A stretch of DNA of 64,000 nucleotides from JAGSPQ01 sp038206395 (lineage in GTDB: Bacteria; Myxococcota; Myxococcia; Myxococcales; Myxococcaceae), in assembly GCA_038206395.1 (NCBI GenBank), contig JBBRAX010000020.1:1-64000 (forward strand), given 5' to 3'. Position numbers and translations under genes: made by a program. Below, piece after piece: positions 9,192 to 17,521 of the stretch (positions are counted from its first letter, which is position 1; each line of letters begins with the position of its first letter). The notes beneath the pieces are model-generated. The model made no database searches. It was not told where the DNA came from and saw only the letters and a program-made list of their open reading frames with translations.

Positions 9192-10453
9192 GGTGCGGTG
9201 GCTCCCTGTCGGCGGCAGACCTGCGCCGCGCGCGCCTGGTCGACCGCTCGGCGAAGCTCTTCCACGTCGGCCGGATGCGCGCTGGCCCAGGCCTGCACTC
9301 CACCCGAGACCTTCGCCAACACGCCTTCGAGCGAGTCCTTCGTCGCGCGCTGCCCCCAGCTGGCCAGGCCTTCAGGCATCGGCTTGCCGAGCACGCGCGC
9401 GAGCGCCAGGTCTCCGAGCTCTTTCTTGAAGTGCGACGATTCCCAGTACCACTTCATCCGCGTGGTCTTCTCGCCGGGTGCGGGCACCTCTTCGGCGGTG
9501 GTGAGCGGGTCGGGGATGCCGAACTCCCAGACATCGAAGCCCGCGTCCCCCGCGATGCGCGTGAGCTCGCGCTTGAACTTCTCGGCCTCGGACCACAGGC
9601 CAGCCGCGCGCAGCAGCTCGAGGCTGCGCACGTGCGAGGGCGAGGTCATCACGATCAGCCGAATTCCTTCGGCCTTCGCGAAGGCGACGAACGCTTCGAA
9701 GTCCTTCAGGTGCGTCGCGAGCCGGGCGGTGTTGGCGCAGACGTAGCTGTCGGCGTAGTCGCGCTCGGACCAGAGGAATGCGCCGCGGGTTCCTTCCTGG
9801 TCGACGATGCGCTTTTCCATCGTGTCGGTGTTTCGGCGGCCGCGGTCGGTGAAGTAGCTCGGCTGATCCTGCTCGAGCACGGTGCGGCGGCTGATGCGGA
9901 GCGCGTCGAGGCTCAGCAGCGCCGACGGCGCGTCGGCCCACCGGTAGAACGGCTGAGGCTCGCTCACCTTCGACGTCGCGAGCCGATCGTCGGTGTAGTC
10001 GGGGCTGTGGCGGGTGGCGCCGACGAAGCTCAAGTAGTCGGCGCCGAACACGGCGAGCTTCACCTTCGAGTGACGGTGCGCATGCTCGAGGTACCGCAGC
10101 GCCTCGTACGGCGTGCCGTCGGAGAACGCCGCGTTCGCAGGTCTCTCGGCGATGCCCGCCCACGCCGCAGCCTCGCCATCGAGCCCGACCTGCGCCCGCG
10201 AGGTGCCGAGGATGACCGCGTCGGGGGACAACCGGGTGAGATCCGCCGCGCGCACCATGCGCTCGTGGCTCTGCTGGCGGGGCTTGTTGAGGTTGAAGCC
10301 TTCGCGCGCAGGCAGCCATCGGTAGACCCCGAACGGGTCGACGAGCGCGCAGAACACCAGCGTGCCGGCCAGGCCGAGCAGCGGCAGGCCGAGCAGGATC
10401 CTCAGGTACCACTGCGAAGGCGGCGGTGCCGGAGTGGGTTGGGGCGCGGTCAT
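9188..10453 (-). CDS. AlgJ/AlgX-like SGNH-type O-acetyltransferase component
   Basis: A 421-residue protein with one N-terminal membrane segment (about residues 15-35) followed by the V-D-P-F-G-V-Y-R motif common in this group. The periplasmic part carries an SGNH-hydrolase-like first block (V-I-L-G-T-S-R-A) and a late E-S-S-H-F block in the position of the catalytic His region, as in the AlgX/AlgJ/DltD-type proteins that move acetyl groups onto exopolysaccharide. The start at 10453 was chosen because it falls 2 bp after the MBOAT stop and directly precedes the membrane segment; the longer frame upstream is antisense noise inside the MBOAT gene. It should receive acyl groups translocated by the upstream MBOAT protein. 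Confidence 0.75.
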   Translation of the reverse strand: MTAPQPTPAPPPSQWYLRILLGLPLLGLAGTLVFCALVDPFGVYRWLPAREGFNLNKPRQQSHERMVRAADLTRLSPDAVILGTSRAQVGLDGEAAAWAGIAERPANAAFSDGTPYEALRYLEHAHRHSKVKLAVFGADYLSFVGATRHSPDYTDDRLATSKVSEPQPFYRWADAPSALLSLDALRISRRTVLEQDQPSYFTDRGRRNTDTMEKRIVDQEGTRGAFLWSERDYADSYVCANTARLATHLKDFEAFVAFAKAEGIRLIVMTSPSHVRSLELLRAAGLWSEAEKFKRELTRIAGDAGFDVWEFGIPDPLTTAEEVPAPGEKTTRMKWYWESSHFKKELGDLALARVLGKPMPEGLASWGQRATKDSLEGVLAKVSGGVQAWASAHPADVEELRRAVDQARAAQVCRRQGATAP

Positions 10454-10455
10454 GC

Positions 10456-11934
10456 CTAGAACTGGAAGTACAAGAACTGGCTGACGCGGTTGAACAGCAA
10501 CAGCGACGTGAGGCCCATCGCCGCGAACACCAGCGCCCAGCGTGGGTTGAGCTGCACCTGCCAGGGCGATGGATTCATGACGGGCTTGAGCACCGGCTTC
10601 ATCGCGGCGAGCCACTGCTGGCTGTTGGGCGCGTAGCGGCACCACGCATAGAGCACGATCAACATCGCGACGCCCTTCGACTCGGCCCGCAGCCCTTCGG
10701 CGATTGCGATGCCTCCCTGCCCAACGAGCCCCTTGAGCACGCGCACCGCCCCATCGAACGTCGGAGCACGGAAGAAGACCCGGCTGAACATGATCAACAG
10801 GAAGGTCCAGGTGATGCCGACCTCCAGGGTGAACCGGCTCACGGGCCGCGGGTTGTCCTTCGACAGCTTGAAGGTGTTGCGCCACAGGTGGTTGATCAGC
10901 AGGAAGAGCCCGTTGAGGCCGCCCCACAGCACGAAGCCCCAGCCGGCGCCATGCCACAGCCCGCCGAGCAGCATGGTGAGGAAGAGGTTCAGGTACCGGC
11001 GAAAGCTGCTGCCGCGGTTACCTCCCAGCGGGATGTAGAGGTAGTTGCGAAGGAAGCGCGAGAGCGTCAGGTGCCAGCGGCGCCAGAAGTCGATGATGTT
11101 GTGCGCGCGGTAGGGCGAGTCGAAGTTCGCCGGCAGCTTCAGGTTGAAGAGGCGCGCGAGCCCGATCGCCATGTCCGAATAGCCCGAGAAGTCGAAGTAC
11201 AGCTGCACCGAGTATGCGACCGTCGCCAGCCACGCGGCGAACAGCGTCGGCACTGGTGCGCCCAGGCCCGCGTCGTAAACCGGCCCGACGTGCACCGCGA
11301 TCGTGTCTGCGAGCACGACCTTCTTGAACAGGCCGATCACGAACAGCGTGAAGCCCAGCGACAGGTTCTCGCGGTTGGGCCGCTGAGTCCGCGCGTCCAT
11401 CTGCTCGAGCAGCTCGTCGTGCTGGATGATTGGCCCAGCGATCAGGTGGGGGAAGAAGGTGACGAAGACGCAGTACTCGAGGAAGCCGTAGGGCCGCGCC
11501 TTGCCGCGCGACGAGTCGACGACGTACGCGATCTGCTCGAAGGTGAAGAACGAGATGCCGAGCGGCAGCACGATGTGCTTGAGCGCGTACTGAATGCCGG
11601 TGAGCGTGCTGGCCGTCGCGATCGCGAAGTCGAGGTACTTGAAGTAGCCGAGCAGGCAGAGGTTGAAGGCGATCGCGATCGTCAGCAGCAGCTTCGACGA
11701 CCGGCCCTCGCCCTTCGCCGCGCTCGCGGTGAGCCTTCGACCGAAGCCGAAGTTCACCAGCAGCGACGGCACGAGGATGAGCAGGTTGTGCCAGTCCCAC
11801 CACGCGTAGAACGCGAAGCTCGCGACCGTCAGCCCGAAGAGCGCGCCCCGAAAACCCAACCGGCCCAGCCCGAAGACGGCCAGCAGCGCGAGCGGGAGGA
11901 ACGCGAACAGGAAGATGTGCGAGTTGAAGAGCAT
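10456..11934 (-). CDS. MBOAT-family O-acyltransferase (AlgI-like)
   Basis: A 492-residue polytopic membrane protein of the MBOAT family, close to AlgI/PatA-type enzymes that carry acetyl groups across the inner membrane for alginate, cellulose or peptidoglycan acetylation. Signature regions include M-L-F-N-S-H-I-F-L-F-A-F-L-P at the start, Y-F-D-F-S-G-Y-S-D-M-A-I-G, and the catalytic-His region W-R-R-W-H-L-T-L-S-R-F-L-R. The start at 11934 is preferred over an upstream frame because it begins exactly at the conserved family N-terminus. It heads a three-gene operon with the SGNH and GNAT-fold genes and is divergent from the gene at 12003. Confidence 0.9.
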   Translation of the reverse strand: MLFNSHIFLFAFLPLALLAVFGLGRLGFRGALFGLTVASFAFYAWWDWHNLLILVPSLLVNFGFGRRLTASAAKGEGRSSKLLLTIAIAFNLCLLGYFKYLDFAIATASTLTGIQYALKHIVLPLGISFFTFEQIAYVVDSSRGKARPYGFLEYCVFVTFFPHLIAGPIIQHDELLEQMDARTQRPNRENLSLGFTLFVIGLFKKVVLADTIAVHVGPVYDAGLGAPVPTLFAAWLATVAYSVQLYFDFSGYSDMAIGLARLFNLKLPANFDSPYRAHNIIDFWRRWHLTLSRFLRNYLYIPLGGNRGSSFRRYLNLFLTMLLGGLWHGAGWGFVLWGGLNGLFLLINHLWRNTFKLSKDNPRPVSRFTLEVGITWTFLLIMFSRVFFRAPTFDGAVRVLKGLVGQGGIAIAEGLRAESKGVAMLIVLYAWCRYAPNSQQWLAAMKPVLKPVMNPSPWQVQLNPRWALVFAAMGLTSLLLFNRVSQFLYFQF

Positions 11935-12002
11935 GTCATTCGCTACGAAAAGGTTCGGCGGCCGCAGAGTTTCTCTCGATTTGTGGCGCGCGCCCCCAAA
12001 GA

Positions 12003-13109
12003 ATGCGGCCGGCCATGCAAAACCGTCTTCGGGGGGCTGCAAGAGATGCGCGTGCCCTCGTCCGGAACGGGGTCGGGCTGCGCTTCGTGCAGGGAAAGCT
12101 GAAGGGCAGCGGCCGCGCGTTCTCGATGACCTTCGTCGGGGCGAGCAAGCACGCCGAAGAGTCCAGCGGCTTTTTCGAAGACACGCCGCAGGTGAGTCTG
12201 TTCGGCGTGGTGAATCCGGACGTGGTGTTGGTGGCCGAGCCGCTGCCGGTGCCGCTCGAGGGCGCGCTGCGCTACCACCCGTTCTTCGACGCGGTGCTTG
12301 ACGTGCAGTCGTCGGTGGAAGAGCAGATCAGGGCGGTGCGATCGAAGGCGCATCGGCGCCGGCTGCGCCGAGTCTTCCGTTCGCGCGACTGGAAGTGGTC
12401 GGTGGGCGAGCGCAGCGAAGACCTGGTGCGGTTCTTCGACGAGGTGCACCGGCCGTACGTCGAGGCCCGCTTCGGATCGCACGCCCGCATCGACTCGCTC
12501 GCTGCGCTGGCGCGTCGGTTCGCGGAGGGCGGGCACGTGCTGACGGTGACGCACAAGGGCGACCCCGTGTGTGGCGCCGTCCTTTTCGAACGGCGCGCGT
12601 CGCTCGACTACGACCGCAACGGGTTTCGGCTTGATGCGCTCGAGAGGCCGCTGCTGCTGGCCGAGCGGACGGCGGCGCTGGAGCTGGCTGTGTTTCAGCT
12701 CGCGCAGGAGCTCTCTGCGAAGGCTGTCGATCTGGGTTTCTGCCGCGCGTTGCTCAACGACGGGCTGTTCACCCACAAGCGGAGGCTGGGCTGTCGCTTC
12801 GTGCCGGCGAGCGGAACCGGGCGCTACCAGCTGTGGGTGCGGCCGAAGCTGCGGGCGGAGTTCTTCTGGGGCGTCCCAATGGTGGTGGGGCCGTGCGGCG
12901 AGTTCGAGGCGCACCTGGGGCACCTGAAGGACGCTGCCCCGATGCGCAAGACCGTGCTGCGGGCGCTGCTGAAGAACTTCGCGCTGCCGTCAGTGAAGCG
13001 GGCGGTGGTGTGGACGGACGCCGACGCCGCGGATCCGAAGCGGGCAGCGTTCGAGGAAGCGCTGCGCAGCGCGCTCGGCCATCGTGCCGTCGACGTAAGA
13101 GCTGTCTGA
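12003..13109 (+). CDS. Putative GNAT-fold (FemAB/CelD-like) acyltransferase
   Basis: A 368-residue cytoplasmic protein with the layout of duplicated GNAT-fold enzymes: a basic segment (R-S-K-A-H-R-R-R-L-R-R-V-F, about 117-129), a central strand region V-C-G-A-V-L-F-E and a G-R-Y-Q-L-W-V stretch. I do not recognise a characterised close relative. It is transcribed divergently from the MBOAT operon, 68 bp away, and is therefore probably part of the same polysaccharide-modification locus. An alternative ATG lies at 12015. Its 3' end would overlap the convergent lipoprotein gene only if that gene's frameshift is taken at face value. Confidence 0.6.
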   Translation: MRPAMQNRLRGAARDARALVRNGVGLRFVQGKLKGSGRAFSMTFVGASKHAEESSGFFEDTPQVSLFGVVNPDVVLVAEPLPVPLEGALRYHPFFDAVLDVQSSVEEQIRAVRSKAHRRRLRRVFRSRDWKWSVGERSEDLVRFFDEVHRPYVEARFGSHARIDSLAALARRFAEGGHVLTVTHKGDPVCGAVLFERRASLDYDRNGFRLDALERPLLLAERTAALELAVFQLAQELSAKAVDLGFCRALLNDGLFTHKRRLGCRFVPASGTGRYQLWVRPKLRAEFFWGVPMVVGPCGEFEAHLGHLKDAAPMRKTVLRALLKNFALPSVKRAVVWTDADAADPKRAAFEEALRSALGHRAVDVRAV

Positions 13110-13123
13110 CCGTGAGCGCGGGA

Positions 13124-13694
13124 TCAGTCGGGAAGGCGCTGCGGGGCGAGGGCCCGGTCGAGCACGAAGCCGCTGTCGGCCGCGCCGGTAGTAGTCGACG
13201 CCCAGCCCGAGGTTGATGCCGGACAGCACGTCGAGCAGCGCATGCGTTCCCACCCAGTAGCCCCAGTGTGAGCCCCAGCTGCCGTTTGTGTAGGGCGAGC
13301 CCGGCAGTGCGTAGGCGGCGCCGACGGCCGGCAGGAGCAGGTCGAGGCTCACCGTCAGCGGGACTGAGCGCCGCTCCACCGGCTTGCCCTCGGCCCTGGG
13401 TCCCAATTTCTGGAGCGTCGCCTGCGCGAGCAGCGGCCCCACCGCTCCGAGGGACGCGCGCATCTGAAAGTCTTGCTCGGCGACAGGTCCGCTCAACGCG
13501 AGCACTCCGTCGGCCTCCGTGCTCACCTCGACCCACTGCTTGCGAAGCAGGCCCGAGTGGATGTGCTCGACGAGCCGGAACTTGCCGTCGGCCAGACGCT
13601 CGGGCGAGCCGAGACGGTAGCGCTCGGAGGTCGTGGCGCAGCCAGCCAGCGCGAGGGTGATCACCACTGCCAGCAGCTGCGGTGTTGAAGACAC
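13124..13694 (-). pseudogene. Lipoprotein of unknown function, apparent 1-nt frameshift near its 3' end
   Basis: The protein starts with a lipoprotein signal (A-L-A-G-C-A-T-T) and has about 175 well-formed residues ending in L-G-V-D-Y-Y-R, including a likely membrane-proximal hydrophobic region (V-G-A-A-Y-A-L-P-G). After that the frame turns into Arg/Pro-rich noise and runs 120 bp into the convergent gene. Shifting by one base at about 13181-13187 instead gives A-A-D-S-G-F-V-L-D-R-A-L-A-P and a stop at 13124, 15 bp short of the neighbour's end. This looks like a single extra base, either an assembly error or a mutation. No family recognised. Confidence 0.65.
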
Positions 13695-13781
13695 GGAATG
13701 CGAACGGGCCCGCCATCGAGGAATTCATCGTCGTCGCCTCGTGGTCTTCAGCGCACGCGGATTCGCCGATACTGCCCGCCC

Positions 13782-14591
13782 ATGCACGACGACTCACACC
13801 TGCGCCGCGTTCGGCCCCTCTTTTCCACCCTTCCGGATTCCGATCGGGCGCGCAGATGCGCCCTTCTGAAGCCGGCCTTCGCTGCGGCGCTGGCCCTCGT
13901 GCTCGCCGCTTGCTCAGCAGATCCCTGTCGGGAAGGCGCGTCGACCGCGTGCGCGTGCACCGACGGAAGGTCTGGGGCACAGCTGTGCCGGGTCGGAGTC
14001 CTCGGGGCGTGTGTCTGCACTGGTACTGGTACTGGTACTGGCACTGGTGGTGGTGGCGGAGGCGGAGGCGCCGGGGGAACTGGCGGCGGAGTGGGCGGGG
14101 GAACCGGTGGTGGCGCGGGCGGGGGCACGCCGAACCTCTGCGCGCAGTACCCCAACGTGATCACCGGCGACGCGCCGTTCGGCATGAGCGGGACGTTGAT
14201 TTCCAGCGCGCTGGGCGGCTTCGAATCGGCCGGAATCTTTGTCGGCCGGATCACCGTGCCCGGAAACTTCACGAGCACGAGTGGGAACGTCGGCACGATG
14301 AACACGGCGGAGTACCAGGGCCCGCCCACGACGCGAATGGTGACGGTCTCGACGCTGCCCTGCGACTTCCGCCCGGTGGATCCGACCGGCGCCAACGGCC
14401 CGATGCGCGTCTCGTACGGAAACACCGCGTCGATCTCTTTCACCGTGACCGGGACGGCGATCCAGGCCGTGCAGCTGGTGGCCGGAAACGTCTACTACCT
14501 CAACGTGCGCAACTACTCGTTCGACCTGATGGCGAACAGCTGCAACACCGCGACCTGCGACGCAATCATCGCAGTGAACCCGCCGAAGTAG
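13782..14591 (+). CDS. Lipoprotein with TG/Gly-rich linker, unknown function
   Basis: A 269-residue protein if it starts at the ATG at 13782; an upstream in-frame start gives a long, unlikely N-terminus. Even so the basic n-region is long before the hydrophobic stretch and lipobox (V-L-A-A-C-S). A short Cys-rich segment (C-R-E-G-A-S-T-A-C-A-C) is followed by a low-complexity TGTG/GGG linker of about 45 residues and a globular C-terminal domain of about 150 residues beginning N-L-C-A-Q-Y-P. That domain has one predicted disulphide pair near its end (N-S-C-N-T-A-T-C) and no recognised family. Likely exported and surface-anchored. Confidence 0.6.
   Translation: MHDDSHLRRVRPLFSTLPDSDRARRCALLKPAFAAALALVLAACSADPCREGASTACACTDGRSGAQLCRVGVLGACVCTGTGTGTGTGGGGGGGGAGGTGGGVGGGTGGGAGGGTPNLCAQYPNVITGDAPFGMSGTLISSALGGFESAGIFVGRITVPGNFTSTSGNVGTMNTAEYQGPPTTRMVTVSTLPCDFRPVDPTGANGPMRVSYGNTASISFTVTGTAIQAVQLVAGNVYYLNVRNYSFDLMANSCNTATCDAIIAVNPPK
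14019..14048. repeat. Hexanucleotide repeat (actggt)5 in the lipoprotein linker
   Basis: Five tandem hexamers, one with a T-to-C change, encode the Thr-Gly repeat at the beginning of the Gly-rich linker. The unit length preserves the reading frame, so changes in copy number alter linker length only. Confidence 0.9.
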
Positions 14592-14700
14592 CCCGGTGCG
14601 CTGTCGGCCCCTCTGCTCCCTGGGGTGGATCCCTGAAGCTCTCGTTTCCACGCTGCGCGCACGCTCCTACGCTTCGACATTCTTTGCGGCCGGAATAGCT

Positions 14701-14874
14701 CTACGGGCCGTAGCTGCGCAGCACCTTGCCGCTCTGCAGCCGTGCCTCGGCGTTCGGCCTCGGTGACGATCACCTCACCGGCGAGGTGCACAGGGTGCCC
14801 GCGGCGAAGATCGCTTCGACCTCTTCAGTGGTGAAGGCGTGCAGCGGGGAGTTGGGCGGAAAATCGAAGGCCAT
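14701..14874 (-). pseudogene. Small gene (about 57 codons) with two compensating frameshifts
   Basis: The frame from the ATG at 14874 reads M-A-F-D-F-P-P-N-S-P-L-H-A-F-T-T-E-E-V and stops prematurely after 34 codons. The next frame supplies H-L-A-G-E-V-I-V-T-E-A-E over the same stretch, and the first frame resumes as A-R-L-Q-S-G-K-V-L-R-S-Y-G-P with a stop at 14701. One missing base near the G-T-L codons and one extra base about 35 nt later would make a continuous small acidic protein. Both natural decay and sequence error fit. No homologue recognised. It fills most of the 350-bp gap between its neighbours; 14592-14700 shows nothing else. Confidence 0.45.
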
Positions 14875-14940
14875 CACCTCAATGGACCTGAACGTCAGGT
14901 GGCGGGTGTACGTTCGAGTCGGATTTCCAGGGTCTTCCCT

Positions 14941-15543
14941 ATGCGCGCTCTCTCGACGGCCGGACTCGTTTCCCTGCTGCTGGCGGGCTGCGCGGAGAAG
15001 CTGCCGTCGCGCGCGCTGAAGGGCTTCGCCTCTCATGAGGCCTGGTGCGCGCAGCTGCGAGGTGCCACCTGCAAAGGCGAGTGGCCGGACGGAAAGCCGG
15101 GGACCTCACCGCTGGGCGACTATCGGTTCGTGTTGATCGAAGCCTCTGCGATCGACAACTTCGGCGGCGGCCCCTCGGTCTCCTTCGAGCTGAAGGCCGC
15201 GGGCGGCTTCGTCTACGAGCCGATGGGCGCGATCGGCTCGACTGGCCGCAGCGGCGTCACCACGATGAACATCGAGAGCATCAGCCCGCACGGCAAGGCG
15301 CTCGACGTCCGCATCCACGCGCGCATGGTCTCCAGCGCAGGGATGACCGACACCCAGGCGGCGGTGTTCTTCCTCGAGAGCTCCTCGGGGATCGCGGTCA
15401 CCCACGTCTCGCTCGGCAGCAACAGCCGCGACGAGCTGGGCCGCGCCAAGGGCCACTTCGGCGAGCTGACCTGGAGCGGGGATACCCTCGTCAGCAAGGG
15501 CACCAACCTCAAGGACGGCGAGTACCGCCTGGCTGCGCCTTAA
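14941..15543 (+). CDS. Lipoprotein of unknown function
   Basis: A 200-residue protein starting at the ATG at 14941, where a lipoprotein signal begins (L-V-S-L-L-L-A-G-C-A). The mature part has two cysteines close together (A-W-C-A-Q-L-R-G-A-T-C) and a beta-rich body with G-D-Y-R-F-V-L-I-E-A-S and D-G-E-Y-R-L segments at its two ends, which suggests a single barrel or sandwich. No enzymatic motif is visible and no family was recognised. Confidence 0.75.
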   Translation: MRALSTAGLVSLLLAGCAEKLPSRALKGFASHEAWCAQLRGATCKGEWPDGKPGTSPLGDYRFVLIEASAIDNFGGGPSVSFELKAAGGFVYEPMGAIGSTGRSGVTTMNIESISPHGKALDVRIHARMVSSAGMTDTQAAVFFLESSSGIAVTHVSLGSNSRDELGRAKGHFGELTWSGDTLVSKGTNLKDGEYRLAAP

Positions 15544-15783
15544 ACGCGAGCGCGCGTGGCACACACGACGCCGGTGAGGGAGGCGGTTTTCATGTCGCAC
15601 TGCTACCCCGCGTGCGCGCCCAGGCGTCGCCGCCGCGATGTCGTGCTCACGACTCCCGATGTCGCAAATGCGACGGGCTGCAGCTCTGCGCAGGACGAAG
15701 CACATCCTCTTTACGAATCGAGCCCTGGAAGTTTCCGCGCTTCGTCCGTTTCTCGAGAAGAGCCGATCACCAGAGGCGCCCCC

Positions 15784-16128
15784 TTGATCCACTCCCTTCG
15801 GAAGAACCCGCCGCAAGCCCCCGTCAGCTGGCTCTTGTGGAGCCTGATTGGCCTGACCCGCTGTGCTTCCCCGTTGCCCGCAGAACCCGGCCAGGAGGCG
15901 CCGGACACGAACGTCGCCCGGATCGAGGCGAACGGTGGCTTTGCAGAGGTGGGCGGCTACGTGCGAATCGAAGCCGAAGCGGCGCTGCGCCAGAACAGCG
16001 CGTTTGCCTACCAGTCCGCGCGCTCAGACCACGACTGGGTCGGCACAGATGGCGTGTCTGGTACGGCAGTGAGCTGCCTGCTCGACAACGGAGCGAGCTG
16101 GGTGACGACCTCGAGCCCCTGCCAGTAG
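15784..16128 (+). CDS. Hypothetical protein, possibly a truncated carbohydrate-binding lipoprotein
   Basis: A 114-residue reading frame if it starts at the TTG at 15784. A hydrophobic segment (S-W-L-L-W-S-L-I-G-L-T-R-C) resembles a lipobox. The remainder contains G-G-Y-V-R-I-E-A-E-A, the kind of strand that begins some carbohydrate-binding modules, but the protein ends about 50 residues later, before a module could be complete. It may be the 5' fragment of a once larger gene. The stretch 15544-15783 upstream holds no convincing gene. Coding status is uncertain. Confidence 0.35.
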   Translation: MIHSLRKNPPQAPVSWLLWSLIGLTRCASPLPAEPGQEAPDTNVARIEANGGFAEVGGYVRIEAEAALRQNSAFAYQSARSDHDWVGTDGVSGTAVSCLLDNGASWVTTSSPCQ

Positions 16129-16146
16129 TGGTCGAGCCGTTCGGCG

Positions 16147-16539
16147 CTACACCTTGCGAAGTTGGGCGGTGTGCTGGCGGCTCGCGATCGACAGCGGCGC
16201 CCCGAGCTCTCTCGTCGCGATTCGGTAGGTCAGCACCATCGCTACCAGCACCGCGACCGCTGCCGAACCGAACGCGAACGGCCGCTGCCACCACTGCCAC
16301 GGCGCTGGAGCGTGGCGCTCGACGACCCGGGCAGCGACCGCCCGACGAAGCCTCGCACGTGACGCCGCCGACGGCGCGGGCACCACGTCATCTGTCTCGA
16401 GCTCGCGCTTGAGCATCAGGTAGCTCGTCACGCAGCTCGCACAGCCAGGCAGGTGGCCCTCGATCGCCAGCCGCGCTTCGGGCGACACGGTGCCGAAGTG
16501 GTAGGCGATCAGCTCGGGCTCGATCTGAACACAGCTCAT
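16147..16539 (-). CDS. Zinc-finger anti-sigma factor (zf-HC2)
   Basis: A 130-residue membrane-anchored anti-sigma factor. The N-terminal zinc-binding domain has the H-x3-C-x2-C arrangement (H-L-P-G-C-A-S-C, about residues 29-36) typical of ZAS/RsrA-like proteins. A single transmembrane helix (F-A-F-G-S-A-A-V-A-V-L-V-A-M-V-L) lies at about 87-107, leaving a short periplasmic tail of about 25 residues. Its start overlaps the stop of the sigma factor by ATGA (16536-16539), so the pair are translationally coupled. It should hold the sigma factor inactive until an envelope or redox signal releases it; the signal is unknown. Confidence 0.85.
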   Translation of the reverse strand: MSCVQIEPELIAYHFGTVSPEARLAIEGHLPGCASCVTSYLMLKRELETDDVVPAPSAASRARLRRAVAARVVERHAPAPWQWWQRPFAFGSAAVAVLVAMVLTYRIATRELGAPLSIASRQHTAQLRKV

Positions 16540-17066
16540 GTCGCGACCCCTTCTCTCAGCCGGTTCACCATCTCGTGCATCCGCGACTTGACCGTGCCGA
16601 TCGGCACCTGAAGCACGTGCGCCAGCTCGTCATACGAAAGTCCGCTCGCGCGCAGATGGTACAGCTCGCTCAGCGGCGCCGGGAGCTTCTCCACCGCGAC
16701 GCGCACCGACTGCACCAGCTGGCGTTGCTGCAGCTCGGCCTCGGGGTGGGCCGCGGCGACGGGCTCGCCCCGCGCTTCCACCTCGAGAGCGCGCGCCTCT
16801 CTTCGGCTCGAGCGCACCCGGTTCAGACACAGGTTGCGGGCAGACTGGTAGAGCCAGGCGCGGAAGCTGTGCAGCGAGCGGCGCACCTGACCGTCCTTCA
16901 ACAGCCCCAGGAACGCATCGTGGATCACGTCCTCGGCCTCTCGCGCGTCTGACAGCTGCTTGTAGACGAAGGCAAACAAGGGACGCTCGTAGCGCTCGTA
17001 CAGCGCGTCGAACGCCGCCAGGTCGCCCAGCAGCAGCCGTTCATACAAGGACTCGTCAGAGACCAC
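16536..17066 (-). CDS. ECF-family RNA polymerase sigma factor
   Basis: A 176-residue ECF (sigma-70 group 4) factor. Region 2 lies at about residues 20-85 with the -10-binding segment A-E-D-V-I-H-D-A-F-L; region 4 at about 120-172 contains the helix-turn-helix G-L-S-Y-D-E-L-A-H-V-L-Q-V-P-I-G-T-V-K. It lies 7 bp downstream of a small membrane protein gene and overlaps the anti-sigma gene, forming a three-gene operon. It likely directs its own operon and a small regulon. The target promoter cannot be read from one copy. Confidence 0.9.
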   Translation of the reverse strand: MVSDESLYERLLLGDLAAFDALYERYERPLFAFVYKQLSDAREAEDVIHDAFLGLLKDGQVRRSLHSFRAWLYQSARNLCLNRVRSSRREARALEVEARGEPVAAAHPEAELQQRQLVQSVRVAVEKLPAPLSELYHLRASGLSYDELAHVLQVPIGTVKSRMHEMVNRLREGVAT

Positions 17067-17073
17067 GCGGGGC

Positions 17074-17439
17074 TCAGGCTGCCACAGCCGCTGAGATCCG
17101 GCGAGAGGCGCGGTACGCCCCGATCGCGCCGACCAACCCGGAAGGGATGAAGACCAGCAACGCGAGGATGAGGTTGTTCAGCGACTCCGAGGTGCCCGCG
17201 GCGAACACGATCAGCTGATCCGCGGGCGGCACCTGCGAGAGGTAGCGGGTGGTCGACGACAGGCCCATGCAGAGGCCGAGCAGGCCGGCGCCGATGGTGA
17301 TCGCTCCGAGGAGCACCACCACCGTCCCAAGCTTTCGGTCGGGCCGCATCGCGTGGAGCACCGCCAGGGCGAAGAAGAACAACCCAAAGATGGCGGTGGG
17401 GAACATTCCGAAACCACCTTCTGCGAAGAACTGACCCAT
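17074..17439 (-). CDS. Small polytopic membrane protein heading the sigma-factor operon
   Basis: A 121-residue protein that starts at 17439 after a strong ribosome binding site (gggagg, 7 nt upstream). The N-terminus M-G-Q-F-F-A-E-G-G-F-G-M-F-P-T resembles the entrance of MotA/TolQ/ExbB-type membrane proteins. Three hydrophobic helices follow (about 12-30, 40-62, 84-108), and the C-terminus is basic. It is the first gene of the sigma/anti-sigma operon, 7 bp from the sigma gene, so it could be an input or output component of the same envelope-sensing module. Exact family not recognised. Confidence 0.75.
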   Translation of the reverse strand: MGQFFAEGGFGMFPTAIFGLFFFALAVLHAMRPDRKLGTVVVLLGAITIGAGLLGLCMGLSSTTRYLSQVPPADQLIVFAAGTSESLNNLILALLVFIPSGLVGAIGAYRASRRISAAVAA

Positions 17440-17521
17440 GTGCGACCTCCCGTGTCTGCTGCGTTTCACAGAGAGGAACCGCGGGCGGCAAAAGGTTCGT
17501 GGCTTTTCCGCGGTGCGGACC

